From Phycisphaerales bacterium (lineage in GTDB: Bacteria; Planctomycetota; Phycisphaerae; Phycisphaerales; SM1A02), in NCBI GenBank assembly GCA_030749435.1, contig JASMKH010000003.1:62001-126000 (forward strand): a stretch of DNA of 64,000 nucleotides. The letters are read 5' to 3'. The notes under the pieces were generated by a model. That model saw only the letters and a list, made by a program, of their open reading frames with translations, did not search any database and was not told where the DNA came from. The position numbers and the translations under genes were made by a program. Positions 48,615 to 56,603 of this stretch are shown piece after piece. Positions within the stretch are counted from its first letter, which is position 1, and the number at the start of each line of letters is the position of its first letter.

Positions 48615-50032
48615 GCGAAACGCCTGACCATCAGGACAACACCCCGCACCGCCATCGCGATGCGTCGGCCCAGTTGGAAGTGACCTCGCACGTTGGAGAC
48701 GCAGCGCAGCTTCGGGAGGCGATGGATCCTGCGAATCGCTCGCTCGCCGAGGCGCTGCAACTGAGTTTCAGGCTTCTTCAGGCGGCGATTCTGGTGCTGC
48801 TCGTGCTGTTCCTGTTTTCGGGCTTCAAGACCATCGAGACCAACCAGAGCGGAGTCGCCACGGTCTGGGGAAAGATCTCCGAGTCGGAAGGACTGGAGCC
48901 CGGTCTGCGGATGAACTGGCCGCCGCCGGTCGGAGAGTTCGTGCTCTTTCAGGCGGAAGGTCGAACCATCGACGACGGAGATGTGTTCCGGACGCGGGGA
49001 CTCGGGGTCAAGGGCCGCGAGATGGAAGTGCGGACGGCCAAGGCCAACGATCGGATCAAGCCCGAGCGGGACGGATCGTTTTTGACAGCCGCTGGCGAGA
49101 TCGGCCATATGGCCTCGGAGGCACGCTACGAGGTCATCGACGCCACCAGATTTCTCGAGACCGTTCCGGATGGCGATGCCGACAACCTGGTCAAACTGGC
49201 CTTGCAGCAGGCCACTGTCGCCATCGCGGCGAAGCATACGCTCACCCAATTGCGGCAGGACTTCTCAGCCGACACGCTTCGCAGCATGCTCCGCAGCGGC
49301 GCGCAGCGGATGCTCGATGCCACCAACTGCGGAATCCGCATTGCCGAAGTCAGCCTGTTGGACGAACCAAAGCCACCCCTGTTTCTGCAGAAGTCATTCG
49401 AGGAGTTCTCCAAGGCGCGTCAGCAGGTCGAGGCCGACATCGAGGCTGCAAGACAGGAAGCCCAGGAGCGGCTGATCGGGGTTGCCGGCGAGCACTACAC
49501 CGAGATCGAACATCTGCTCAATGAGTATGAGGCCGCGTGGGGCGACGAGACGGCCAAGGGAGAAGTGCTGGATCGCATTCACGCACTGCTCGCCAGCGGC
49601 AAGATCAGCGGGCAGGTCTCCAAGGCCCTCAGCGCGGCCGAGCGATACCGCACCGAGATTGAGCGGACACTCGGCAGCGAGGCCAGGCGATTCGCAAGTC
49701 TGCGGGGCGAGTGGGAAGTGCATCCGGAGTTGATCATCGCCGAGCGCATTCTGGGTGCCCGCGGCCGGCTCATGGCCAGCGAGAGCGCCGAACTGGTGAT
49801 GGTGCCGGAAGGGCTCGGATCGCTTCGACTGGACATCTCCGGGTTGCAGCACGTGCGGGACGCCCGCCGCCGAACCGATCTGCAACGGCGGAGTGATGAG
49901 ACATGGGGAGGTACCCTTGGCACTGCCGTGGACACCTATCGACGAATCGGCGAACTCAAGGGCGACAAGGCCGCCAGGCAGATGGTGATCGATGAATCCG
50001 GCCGCCTTCGCGGTATGAGAGAGGATCGCTAG
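48611..50032 (+). CDS. HflK-like SPFH (band 7) protein
   Basis: 473 residues. A His/Asp-rich N-terminal tail of ~50 residues precedes one membrane span (~57-76, AAILVLLVLFLFSGF). The SPFH domain follows: TNQSGVATVWGKISESEGLE, PGLRMNWPPPVGEFVLF. A coiled-coil region with EEFSKARQQVEADIEAARQE continues to the end. The DAF-like and PP segments resemble HflK, but sequence identity is clearly low. Start at 48611 overlaps the previous stop (ATGA); the ABC ATPase starts 3 bp after its end. It is the third SPFH protein in a row, an unusual number for one operon. Confidence 0.84.
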   Translation: MSETPDHQDNTPHRHRDASAQLEVTSHVGDAAQLREAMDPANRSLAEALQLSFRLLQAAILVLLVLFLFSGFKTIETNQSGVATVWGKISESEGLEPGLRMNWPPPVGEFVLFQAEGRTIDDGDVFRTRGLGVKGREMEVRTAKANDRIKPERDGSFLTAAGEIGHMASEARYEVIDATRFLETVPDGDADNLVKLALQQATVAIAAKHTLTQLRQDFSADTLRSMLRSGAQRMLDATNCGIRIAEVSLLDEPKPPLFLQKSFEEFSKARQQVEADIEAARQEAQERLIGVAGEHYTEIEHLLNEYEAAWGDETAKGEVLDRIHALLASGKISGQVSKALSAAERYRTEIERTLGSEARRFASLRGEWEVHPELIIAERILGARGRLMASESAELVMVPEGLGSLRLDISGLQHVRDARRRTDLQRRSDETWGGTLGTAVDTYRRIGELKGDKAARQMVIDESGRLRGMREDR

Positions 50033-50035
50033 CGG

Positions 50036-51235
50036 ATGCAGCAGTTTGAACGCGATCGTCCAATCGTCGAGGCCAGAGGGCTCAGCAGGACATTCAAGGA
50101 CTTCTGGATGCGGACTCGGGCCACGGCGGTTGACCGCATCGACTTTGAGATTCGTCCCGGCGAGGTGTTCGGGCTCCTCGGGCCGAACGGGTCGGGTAAG
50201 AGCACGACGATCAAGATGATCCTCGGGCTGCTTCGGCAGACCGCCGGGCGACTCTCGGTGTTCGGCAGACCGCCGACTGACGTCGCTGTCAAGAAGTACA
50301 TCGGTTTCCTGCCGGAAGAGACCTACCTCTATCGCTACCTCAGCCCGCTGGAGACGCTCGACTACTACGGCAAGCTGTTCGGAATCAGGCGGCAGGACCG
50401 ACGCAAGCGGTCAGAACAACTCCTTGAGATGGTCGGGCTCTCCGGTGTCGCTCATCGGCATGTGGGCGAGTTTTCCAAAGGCATGATGCGTCGCATCGGA
50501 CTGGCCCAGGCACTCGTCAACGATCCGGACTTTCTGGTGCTTGATGAGCCGACGTCCGGGCTCGACCCGATCGGCACCAGACAGGTCAAGGACCTGATCA
50601 TGGACCTGCAGAAGCGGGGCAAGACGATCCTTCTCAGTTCGCATCTTCTGGGCGACGTGCAGGATGTCTGCGATCGCATGGTGATGCTCTATGGCGGCCG
50701 AATCCGCGCGGAGGGTACGACTGAGTCACTGCTTCAGGACAGTGAACGAACCGTCATCAAGACGAGCCGCTTGGATCAAGCCACGATCGATCGGATCGAA
50801 GAGGTCCTGCGAAGTCAGGGGACCGCGATTGAGCAGGTGAACAGCCCGCGGCAGCGTCTCGAAGACCTGTTCATGGATATCGTCGAACAGGCGCGGCAGG
50901 AGCGTCTTGAAACCTCCGGCGCCACCGAGGGAGGGCAGACGGCGGCATTTCTGAAGTCAGAGTCCGAGCCGGAAACCGGGGAAGAACTCGTCGAACATCT
51001 GGAGGCCGATCGCGTGCGGGAGTCGCGGGCCAGGGTCGTTGCGGCGGAAGCTGCGAAGGCGCCCGAAGATGACGGCAAGCAAGTGCTGGAGGAGTTGGTG
51101 AAGGACGAGCCGCCTCCAGTCACGCGGCGAGCGGCGCCGCTGCCCAAGGTGGCCGATGACGTCGACACCTCGCTTATCGAAGGCCTGCTTGGTGGCGACG
51201 ATGGCGACTCGCCGCAGCGGCGTGACGATTCATGA
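50036..51235 (+). CDS. ABC transporter ATP-binding protein
   Basis: 399 residues. A complete ABC ATPase spans ~10-240: Walker A LLGPNGSGKSTTIKM, Q-loop region FLPEETYLYRYLSPLE, signature EFSKGMMRRIGLAQAL, Walker B DFLVLDEPTSGLDP and the H-loop ILLSSHLLGD. The C-terminal 100 residues are an unusual acidic extension (ESEPETGEELVEHLEADRVR, PPPVTRRAAPLPKVADDVD) with no known domain; it may bind a partner. It starts 3 bp after the SPFH gene and overlaps the permease start by 4 bp (ATGA). It energises an export-type (ABC-2) transporter. Confidence 0.93.
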   Translation: MQQFERDRPIVEARGLSRTFKDFWMRTRATAVDRIDFEIRPGEVFGLLGPNGSGKSTTIKMILGLLRQTAGRLSVFGRPPTDVAVKKYIGFLPEETYLYRYLSPLETLDYYGKLFGIRRQDRRKRSEQLLEMVGLSGVAHRHVGEFSKGMMRRIGLAQALVNDPDFLVLDEPTSGLDPIGTRQVKDLIMDLQKRGKTILLSSHLLGDVQDVCDRMVMLYGGRIRAEGTTESLLQDSERTVIKTSRLDQATIDRIEEVLRSQGTAIEQVNSPRQRLEDLFMDIVEQARQERLETSGATEGGQTAAFLKSESEPETGEELVEHLEADRVRESRARVVAAEAAKAPEDDGKQVLEELVKDEPPPVTRRAAPLPKVADDVDTSLIEGLLGGDDGDSPQRRDDS

Positions 51236-53340
51236 CGTTCGGCGCGGCGCTCTCAAGGCGAGCCGATGAGCTTCAGCGGCTTCGGTGGGTGCGGATCCTG
51301 CTGACAGTCCTGGTGCTGGCGGGCAGCGCCGGTTTCTTCGGCGCCATCATCTCGATTCGAAACAACTGGGACGCCGCGGCGCGTTCAATCGTCGTCGCGT
51401 TCGCTGGCGATGATGCGGCGACGTTCGGCATGCTGCTTCGAGAGAATGGCTCGGTCGTCATCGAGGACCGGGACTTCGCCGCGCCCCTGGAAGTGCTGCA
51501 GACGCTTATCGACGAAGAAGGCACGGTGCAGCACGCCCAGGCACTGGTCATGCTGCTCCTCAGGGATGACATTCCGTCCTGGGCGCCGCAGTGGCTGCTG
51601 CTCGAAACCGAACTGGCCTGGACGCTCATGATCCTCGTCATGGTTCTTGGCGCTGCAGTGATCTGGACGGGCCTCGCCGTCAGGGTTGGGAGCCTCCTGC
51701 TGGTTGGGCTTGTGGTGTCGATTGCCTTCTGGCTATTCGGCTGGAGCAGATGGATCGGGGTTCCCCTGTCGATGGCGCTGCTGTTGTCGGCCTTTCTGCT
51801 GTTCATTCGCGTGCTCCAACTTGCCCTGTCCGGAGGGCAGGGCTGGGCAGCCGTCGCGCACACGCTTCTCAGTGAAGTTTCACGAACGCGGCTGGCGCTC
51901 GGATTTGTCGTCACGCTTCTGGTGGCACTTCCCCTGTTGCCACTGACGATGGATGAGGAAGCACCGATCGATCAATTCGTGCAGGCGTACCTGATCCGCA
52001 GTCTGGACCTTTCCTATGCGATGGCGGCGATCATGGTGCTCGTCATTGCGTGCAGTACCGTGTCATTCGACATGCGCGATCGCCACATCTGGCACATTGC
52101 GACCAAGCCGCTGGGGCGTCTGCAATACCTGCTGGGCAAGTGGATCGGAGTCGTGCTTCTTGGTACGACCATCATGGTGGTGGCTGGCACGTGGTCGTAT
52201 GGCTATGTCAGATACCTGGAGAACTCAGCAGCGCCACGAACAGTCGCCGACTTCGAGGAGTTCACGGCGCTGGAACGGGATGTGCTCGTCGCCCGCAGCA
52301 CGAGGCTTCCGACGTACGAGGAGTTGGAGGAGGGCGATGTTCGAGGTCGAATCGACGAGATCCTGCTTGAGGACCCCGAGTTCCAGGATTACGTCGACGC
52401 CGACGTGCCGCTGAGGGTGTACCGAACGCTTCGCAAACGTGTGCTCGACCAGTTCGACCAGCAACGCCGGCGGATCCCCACAGTGATGGATCGCTCAAGC
52501 CCGCCTTGGGTGGTGCTTCACTTTGAAGGTCTGCAGCGTGCCCGGGAGTTGGGCGAGCCGGTGCAGTTGGGATTCCGGCTGCTTGGCGGACTCTCTGACG
52601 AACATGAGCGGCGGCTGGTCGGATTCGCCGTCGGCGAAGATCGTTCCGAGGGGGTCATCGGCGCGTTTGTTCCGACGGTGCCGCAACATCTCGACGTTCC
52701 GGCTGCAGCCATCAACGAAGACGGGACCCTCGACATCTCGCTGGTCAACCTGACCCACGTGCCACCGGGAAAGGGCAATGACTGGATGGGTCCGGTCAAC
52801 CTGGAGGCGATGGCCATGGAGGGCGGGGGGATGCAACCCTTTGAACTCTTCTGGGTGGCGGACGAACTCGAGATTACCTATCCGGACGGTTCCTTCGGTG
52901 GGAACTTCCTGGTGGCCCTTTCGCTGGTACTGCTCAAGCTCTCGATTCTGGCTGCGCTGGGATGTGGACTGGCCACCGTGCTGAGTTTCCCGGTGGCATG
53001 TCTGGCCGTCTTCACGATCTACGCAGGGGCGAGCATGGCACCATGGCTGGCCTCTGCGATTCCGCTGTATGGCGGAGGCCCCCCGGGCGATGGCGGAGTC
53101 GGCGAGGCGATTCAGGACACGATTCAGTGGCTCGTGCGAACCGTCGCCAGCGCCATGGTGTATGTGCTTCGTGCTTTCGGCGAACTTCAGCCCGTGGAGC
53201 GTCTTGTTCAGGGGCGGCTCATCGGGTGGAGCCAGGTATGGGCTGGCCTGACGATGCTGCTTACGTGGGGTGGCGGCGCGATTGCGGTCGGTTGGCTGAT
53301 TCTCTCTCGGCGGCAACTGGCCATCTACAGCGGTGAGTAG
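51232..53340 (+). CDS. large ABC-2 type permease with inserted extracytoplasmic domain
   Basis: 702 residues. It begins with a membrane span (~20-43) and has further spans around residues 130-210, 225-245, 258-280 and 300-325. The family motif HIATKPLGRLQYLLGKWIGV lies between two of them. Residues ~335-555 are a soluble insert (EEFTALERDVLVARSTRLPT, VYRTLRKRVLDQFDQQRRRI, LRVNL-type beta stretches) likely outside the membrane. Further spans follow (~560-600, 620-650, 670-695). It partners with the ATPase it overlaps. Length is roughly double a usual ABC-2 permease; the insert may contact the SPFH proteins or the next gene product. Substrate unknown. Confidence 0.82.
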   Translation: MTFGAALSRRADELQRLRWVRILLTVLVLAGSAGFFGAIISIRNNWDAAARSIVVAFAGDDAATFGMLLRENGSVVIEDRDFAAPLEVLQTLIDEEGTVQHAQALVMLLLRDDIPSWAPQWLLLETELAWTLMILVMVLGAAVIWTGLAVRVGSLLLVGLVVSIAFWLFGWSRWIGVPLSMALLLSAFLLFIRVLQLALSGGQGWAAVAHTLLSEVSRTRLALGFVVTLLVALPLLPLTMDEEAPIDQFVQAYLIRSLDLSYAMAAIMVLVIACSTVSFDMRDRHIWHIATKPLGRLQYLLGKWIGVVLLGTTIMVVAGTWSYGYVRYLENSAAPRTVADFEEFTALERDVLVARSTRLPTYEELEEGDVRGRIDEILLEDPEFQDYVDADVPLRVYRTLRKRVLDQFDQQRRRIPTVMDRSSPPWVVLHFEGLQRARELGEPVQLGFRLLGGLSDEHERRLVGFAVGEDRSEGVIGAFVPTVPQHLDVPAAAINEDGTLDISLVNLTHVPPGKGNDWMGPVNLEAMAMEGGGMQPFELFWVADELEITYPDGSFGGNFLVALSLVLLKLSILAALGCGLATVLSFPVACLAVFTIYAGASMAPWLASAIPLYGGGPPGDGGVGEAIQDTIQWLVRTVASAMVYVLRAFGELQPVERLVQGRLIGWSQVWAGLTMLLTWGGGAIAVGWLILSRRQLAIYSGE

Positions 53341-53358
53341 GGGCAGCAGGAACGGCAC

Positions 53359-55329
53359 ATGCTTCGTGACAGGTTGATTCAAGTCGGATGTGTCGGGGTT
53401 GCCATCGCGGGCCTGGCGGTAGGTGGTTCGATGCTGCCCGGCATCATGGATCAGGCGGAGCGGCACAGTCTTCGGTACACCGACGTCTCGGTCGAGAACG
53501 CTCCGCCAATCGTGGCGCTCGGTACGGCGATTGGTGCGCTTCGCGGCCTCGTAGTCGACTACCTCTGGATCAAGGCGACCATGAAGCAGGAGGAGGGGCT
53601 CTACTACGACATGCTGGAGGATGCCCGCCTCATCACCAAGTTGCAGCCCAGGTTCCCACAGGTCTGGATCTTCCACGGGCACAACATGGCCTACAACATC
53701 TCGGTCATGACCAATACCAACGAGGAGCGTTGGGACTGGGTGGACAAGGGCATCCGGCTGCTTCGGAACGAGGGCCTTCGTTACAACCCCAACGATCAAC
53801 TGCTCTACAAGGACCTGGCCTTCTGGCTGGGTCACAAGGTCGACGGCGTCACTGATGATGCCCATCCCTACTACAAGACCGAGTTTGCCAAGGAGTGGCA
53901 CGAACTGCTCGGCGAGCCGCCTGTGGATCAGGACGCTCGCGTTGAGTGGATTCGCAAGGTCGCCGATGCCGCCCCAACCTTCGAGGCCGCCCTGGCCAGA
54001 ACGCCCAAGATCACCGAACTCATCAACGAACTCGGCAACCGTCTGGAGCCATTTACGGGAGATCCGGAGATCGCGCTCGACCTCACGCTGCTGCAGAAGA
54101 TCGCGTGGTGGCATGCCATTCGCGAGCAGTCTTGGATTGCCAACAAGCTTGACGCTGCAGCATTGCTGGAGGAGAAGGACGAAGGCATTTTCCGCGCGCT
54201 GGACGAGTTGATGGCGGATGAGGCCTATGCGGAGGCATGGGATACGCTGCTGTCGCACCTGCGGCACCGCATCCTTCTGGACGAGTACAACATGGACCCG
54301 GTCCGGATGTACGAATACACGCGGGATCTGGGCCCCTTGGACTGGCGGCACCCCCAGTCGCACGCGCTGTACTTCGCGAGGCGGGGCTCCGAGCAGGGCA
54401 ATCACCGGGTCGAGAACAAGGACATCCACAATGCGATCAACATCGATCGCCAGCAGTTGCACTCGCTGCAGGCGTTGGCTCGGTCCGGCAGGATCACCTA
54501 CGACCCGTTCTCGCCGGTGATGCCCAGCCGGTTCCCTGAGCCGCGCTTCATTGACACGGTGGACCGCCTCTTTGAGGAGTTCTACATCAAGTACATCGAT
54601 GCCCGTGGAGCTGGGGGCGAGACGTTCCTGCCGTTCATGGAGAACTTCATGTCCTCGGCCATTCGCGAGGCCTACCGGGCTGGCGAGATGGACCGTGCGC
54701 GAACCATGCTCGACCGTCTGGATCGGCTCTTCGGCACCGGAGCGAGCCCCCCGAACCACAAGTACAACGAAGACCTCGATGTGTTCGTGCTCAACCTCAC
54801 CAAGGAAGAGTACGACCGGCAGCCGCACATGGCGCCCAGTGACGTTGTCGCCTCACTCCGATTCGGATTCCGGGCCGGCATCGGACAGCGGCGGCCCGAG
54901 ATCTACAAGGACGCCGTGCGGTTCGCCAATGATGTGACGAACTACTTCCGCTCGCACGAGGGAATCGACTACGAAACCAAACTCGGTTCCGCTCGGATGC
55001 GGGATCTGCTCGCAGTGCTTGGCGAGTCGGCCGAGATTGCATTCCTGCAGGTCATGACGGACCCGACCATTCCATTCGACGAACGGATCCAGATCTGGAC
55101 GCAGGTCGATGAGTTTGAGCCGGAGCTGCGACTTCGCACGTCCGATCGAATACGACCGGCAATCGCGCGTGAACTTGAGTGGGGACCTCTGGCCGGGAGG
55201 ATTTCGGTTGACGACCTGTTGCCCGAGCCGCCCGGAATCGCGGCGTATCGCGAGGCACTGGCGCAGCGGGCGCTTCAGCAGAAACAGGCTGCCGACGATG
55301 CCGAGGCTGCTGGGGTCATTCGCAAGTAG
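53359..55329 (+). CDS. membrane-anchored helical repeat protein of unknown function
   Basis: 656 residues. One N-terminal span (~8-27, VGCVGVAIAGLAVGGSMLPG), the rest apparently outside the cytoplasm. The best-conserved looking part is QPRFPQVWIFHGHNMAYNIS, ERWDWVDKGIRLLRNEGLRY and NPNDQLLYKDLAFWLGHKVD, with DDAHPYYKTEFAKEW; it resembles TPR-type helical pairs. I have met this type next to ABC-2 transporter genes in planctomycetes but know of no assigned function. It lies 18 bp after the permease, so it is the last gene of the operon. Its 3' end overlaps the convergent hydrolase gene by 14 bp. Confidence 0.75.
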   Translation: MLRDRLIQVGCVGVAIAGLAVGGSMLPGIMDQAERHSLRYTDVSVENAPPIVALGTAIGALRGLVVDYLWIKATMKQEEGLYYDMLEDARLITKLQPRFPQVWIFHGHNMAYNISVMTNTNEERWDWVDKGIRLLRNEGLRYNPNDQLLYKDLAFWLGHKVDGVTDDAHPYYKTEFAKEWHELLGEPPVDQDARVEWIRKVADAAPTFEAALARTPKITELINELGNRLEPFTGDPEIALDLTLLQKIAWWHAIREQSWIANKLDAAALLEEKDEGIFRALDELMADEAYAEAWDTLLSHLRHRILLDEYNMDPVRMYEYTRDLGPLDWRHPQSHALYFARRGSEQGNHRVENKDIHNAINIDRQQLHSLQALARSGRITYDPFSPVMPSRFPEPRFIDTVDRLFEEFYIKYIDARGAGGETFLPFMENFMSSAIREAYRAGEMDRARTMLDRLDRLFGTGASPPNHKYNEDLDVFVLNLTKEEYDRQPHMAPSDVVASLRFGFRAGIGQRRPEIYKDAVRFANDVTNYFRSHEGIDYETKLGSARMRDLLAVLGESAEIAFLQVMTDPTIPFDERIQIWTQVDEFEPELRLRTSDRIRPAIARELEWGPLAGRISVDDLLPEPPGIAAYREALAQRALQQKQAADDAEAAGVIRK

Positions 55330-55999
55330 CGTGATTGCGGACTTCGTCGACGACTCGGTTGCGTATCGACCCCACGCCGGGGATCTCGACCTCCACGAGG
55401 TCCCCCGGCTTGAGAAACCGGGGTGGTTGGCAGGCCACGCCGACGCCTTCGGGCGTTCCGGTCAGCAGCACCGTCCCCTGCAGGAGGGTCATGCCTCGAC
55501 TGAGTTCCGCGATCAGCGACGCGACGGGGAAGCACATGTCCGAGGTGGAGCCTCGCTGCCGAACCTCACCGTTGACCGTGGTTGTCAGCGTGAGTTGCTG
55601 AGGATCAGCGACCGACGAGCCGGGTACCGGCGTCGACATGGGGCAGAACGAGTCGAAGCTCTTGCCCCGGATCCACTGTCCTCCTGATCCTTCCTTCTGC
55701 CACCACCGGGCGGTCACATCGTTGGCGACCGCCCAGCCGCCGACGAACGCCAATGCCTCGGACGGACTGACATCCCTGCAGTTCCTGCCGATGATGACAG
55801 CCAACTCACCCTCGTAGTCCACTTGCGGACCGTGTTCGCGGCAGATCGAGGGAATCACGATCGGGCGCTCGGGGCCCGACACCGAGGCCGGATTCTTCAT
55901 GAACACGGTCGGCCGCTGCGGCGGGGCCGACTTCATCTCCGCGGCGTGGGCGGCGTAGTTGCGGCCGATGCACAGAATGGCAGGCGGGACGGTAGTCAC
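55316..55999 (-). CDS. fumarylacetoacetate hydrolase (FAH) family protein
   Basis: 227 residues from the GTG at 55999, which overlaps the yidD stop (GTGA). The FAH fold shows [16 protein letters not shown], the metal ligands in [14 protein letters not shown], the catalytic region [28 protein letters not shown] and the C-terminal [11 protein letters not shown] and [14 protein letters not shown]. Family members cleave or decarboxylate beta-diketo or oxaloacetate-like acids using Mg. Length fits the small YcgM/oxaloacetate tautomerase-type group, which often acts in metabolite repair. Translation is chained to clC-rnpA-yidD, an odd setting. Confidence 0.9.
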   Translation of the reverse strand: MTTVPPAILCIGRNYAAHAAEMKSAPPQRPTVFMKNPASVSGPERPIVIPSICREHGPQVDYEGELAVIIGRNCRDVSPSEALAFVGGWAVANDVTARWWQKEGSGGQWIRGKSFDSFCPMSTPVPGSSVADPQQLTLTTTVNGEVRQRGSTSDMCFPVASLIAELSRGMTLLQGTVLLTGTPEGVGVACQPPRFLKPGDLVEVEIPGVGSIRNRVVDEVRNHATCE

Positions 56000-56241
56000 G
56001 GATCCCGCTCGTCCGGAACCGGGTCCCATCCTCCGCCGCCCCACGGGTGGCAGCGGGTGAGCCGCCTGATGCTCAGGCAGCCGCCCCTGACCGCGCCGTG
56101 CCGCCGAATGGCCTCGGCCGCATATCTCGAGCAAGTCGGTTGGAACCGGCAGTGTCCGCCGATCAGCGGACTGAGTGTCCACTGGTAGCAGCGAATGCCC
56201 ACGAGCATCACAATCGCCAGCGGTGATTGGTGGGGCCTCAT
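55996..56241 (-). CDS. yidD: membrane protein insertion efficiency factor YidD
   Basis: 81 residues, typical. Motifs: [38 protein letters not shown] and [16 protein letters not shown]. YidD helps YidC insert membrane proteins. The ATG at 56241 overlaps the rnpA stop (ATGA), deciding the start over an in-frame upstream ATG at 56292. As usual it follows rnpA; yidC, which normally comes next, is replaced by the FAH hydrolase gene, with a GTGA overlap. Confidence 0.95.
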   Translation of the reverse strand: MRPHQSPLAIVMLVGIRCYQWTLSPLIGGHCRFQPTCSRYAAEAIRRHGAVRGGCLSIRRLTRCHPWGGGGWDPVPDERDP

Positions 56242-56603
56242 GCGGGGCGTTCCCTGCCGCTTTGTGCTTTCTGGATGGCTTCGGTCAACCACTCGGTGTA
56301 GTCCCCGAGGATCGCGGGTTCGTGAGGTGAGACGACGACCACGAGATCCAACGGCGCCTTGCAGTGGTGGCGAGCGACTCGGAAGGCGGCGCGGACAAGG
56401 CGTTTGATGCGATTCCGTCGGACGGCGTTTCCAACGCGTCGAGACACCGCCATGCCGAGTCGCGAGTGTGTGGCGTCGGAAGGCCGCATGTACAGTTGCA
56501 GCGGGCCGGATCGCACCCGCTGGCCGCGGCGAAGCAGCAGCGTGAAGTCACGCTTGGCACGGATGCGCTCGCGTCTTCCCAGACTGCCGGTGGGCTCATG
56601 CAT
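56238..56603 (-). CDS. rnpA: ribonuclease P protein component
   Basis: 121 residues. The protein helps the P RNA mature the 5' ends of tRNAs. The FR-like N-terminus is [20 protein letters not shown], the RNR signature is [20 protein letters not shown], and AAFRVARHH follows. The ATG at 56603 lies inside the end of the ClC gene (8 bp overlap). rpmH, usually directly upstream of rnpA, is not here; a chloride channel gene takes its place. An in-frame ATG at 56599 is also possible. Confidence 0.95.
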   Translation of the reverse strand: MHEPTGSLGRRERIRAKRDFTLLLRRGQRVRSGPLQLYMRPSDATHSRLGMAVSRRVGNAVRRNRIKRLVRAAFRVARHHCKAPLDLVVVVSPHEPAILGDYTEWLTEAIQKAQSGRERPA

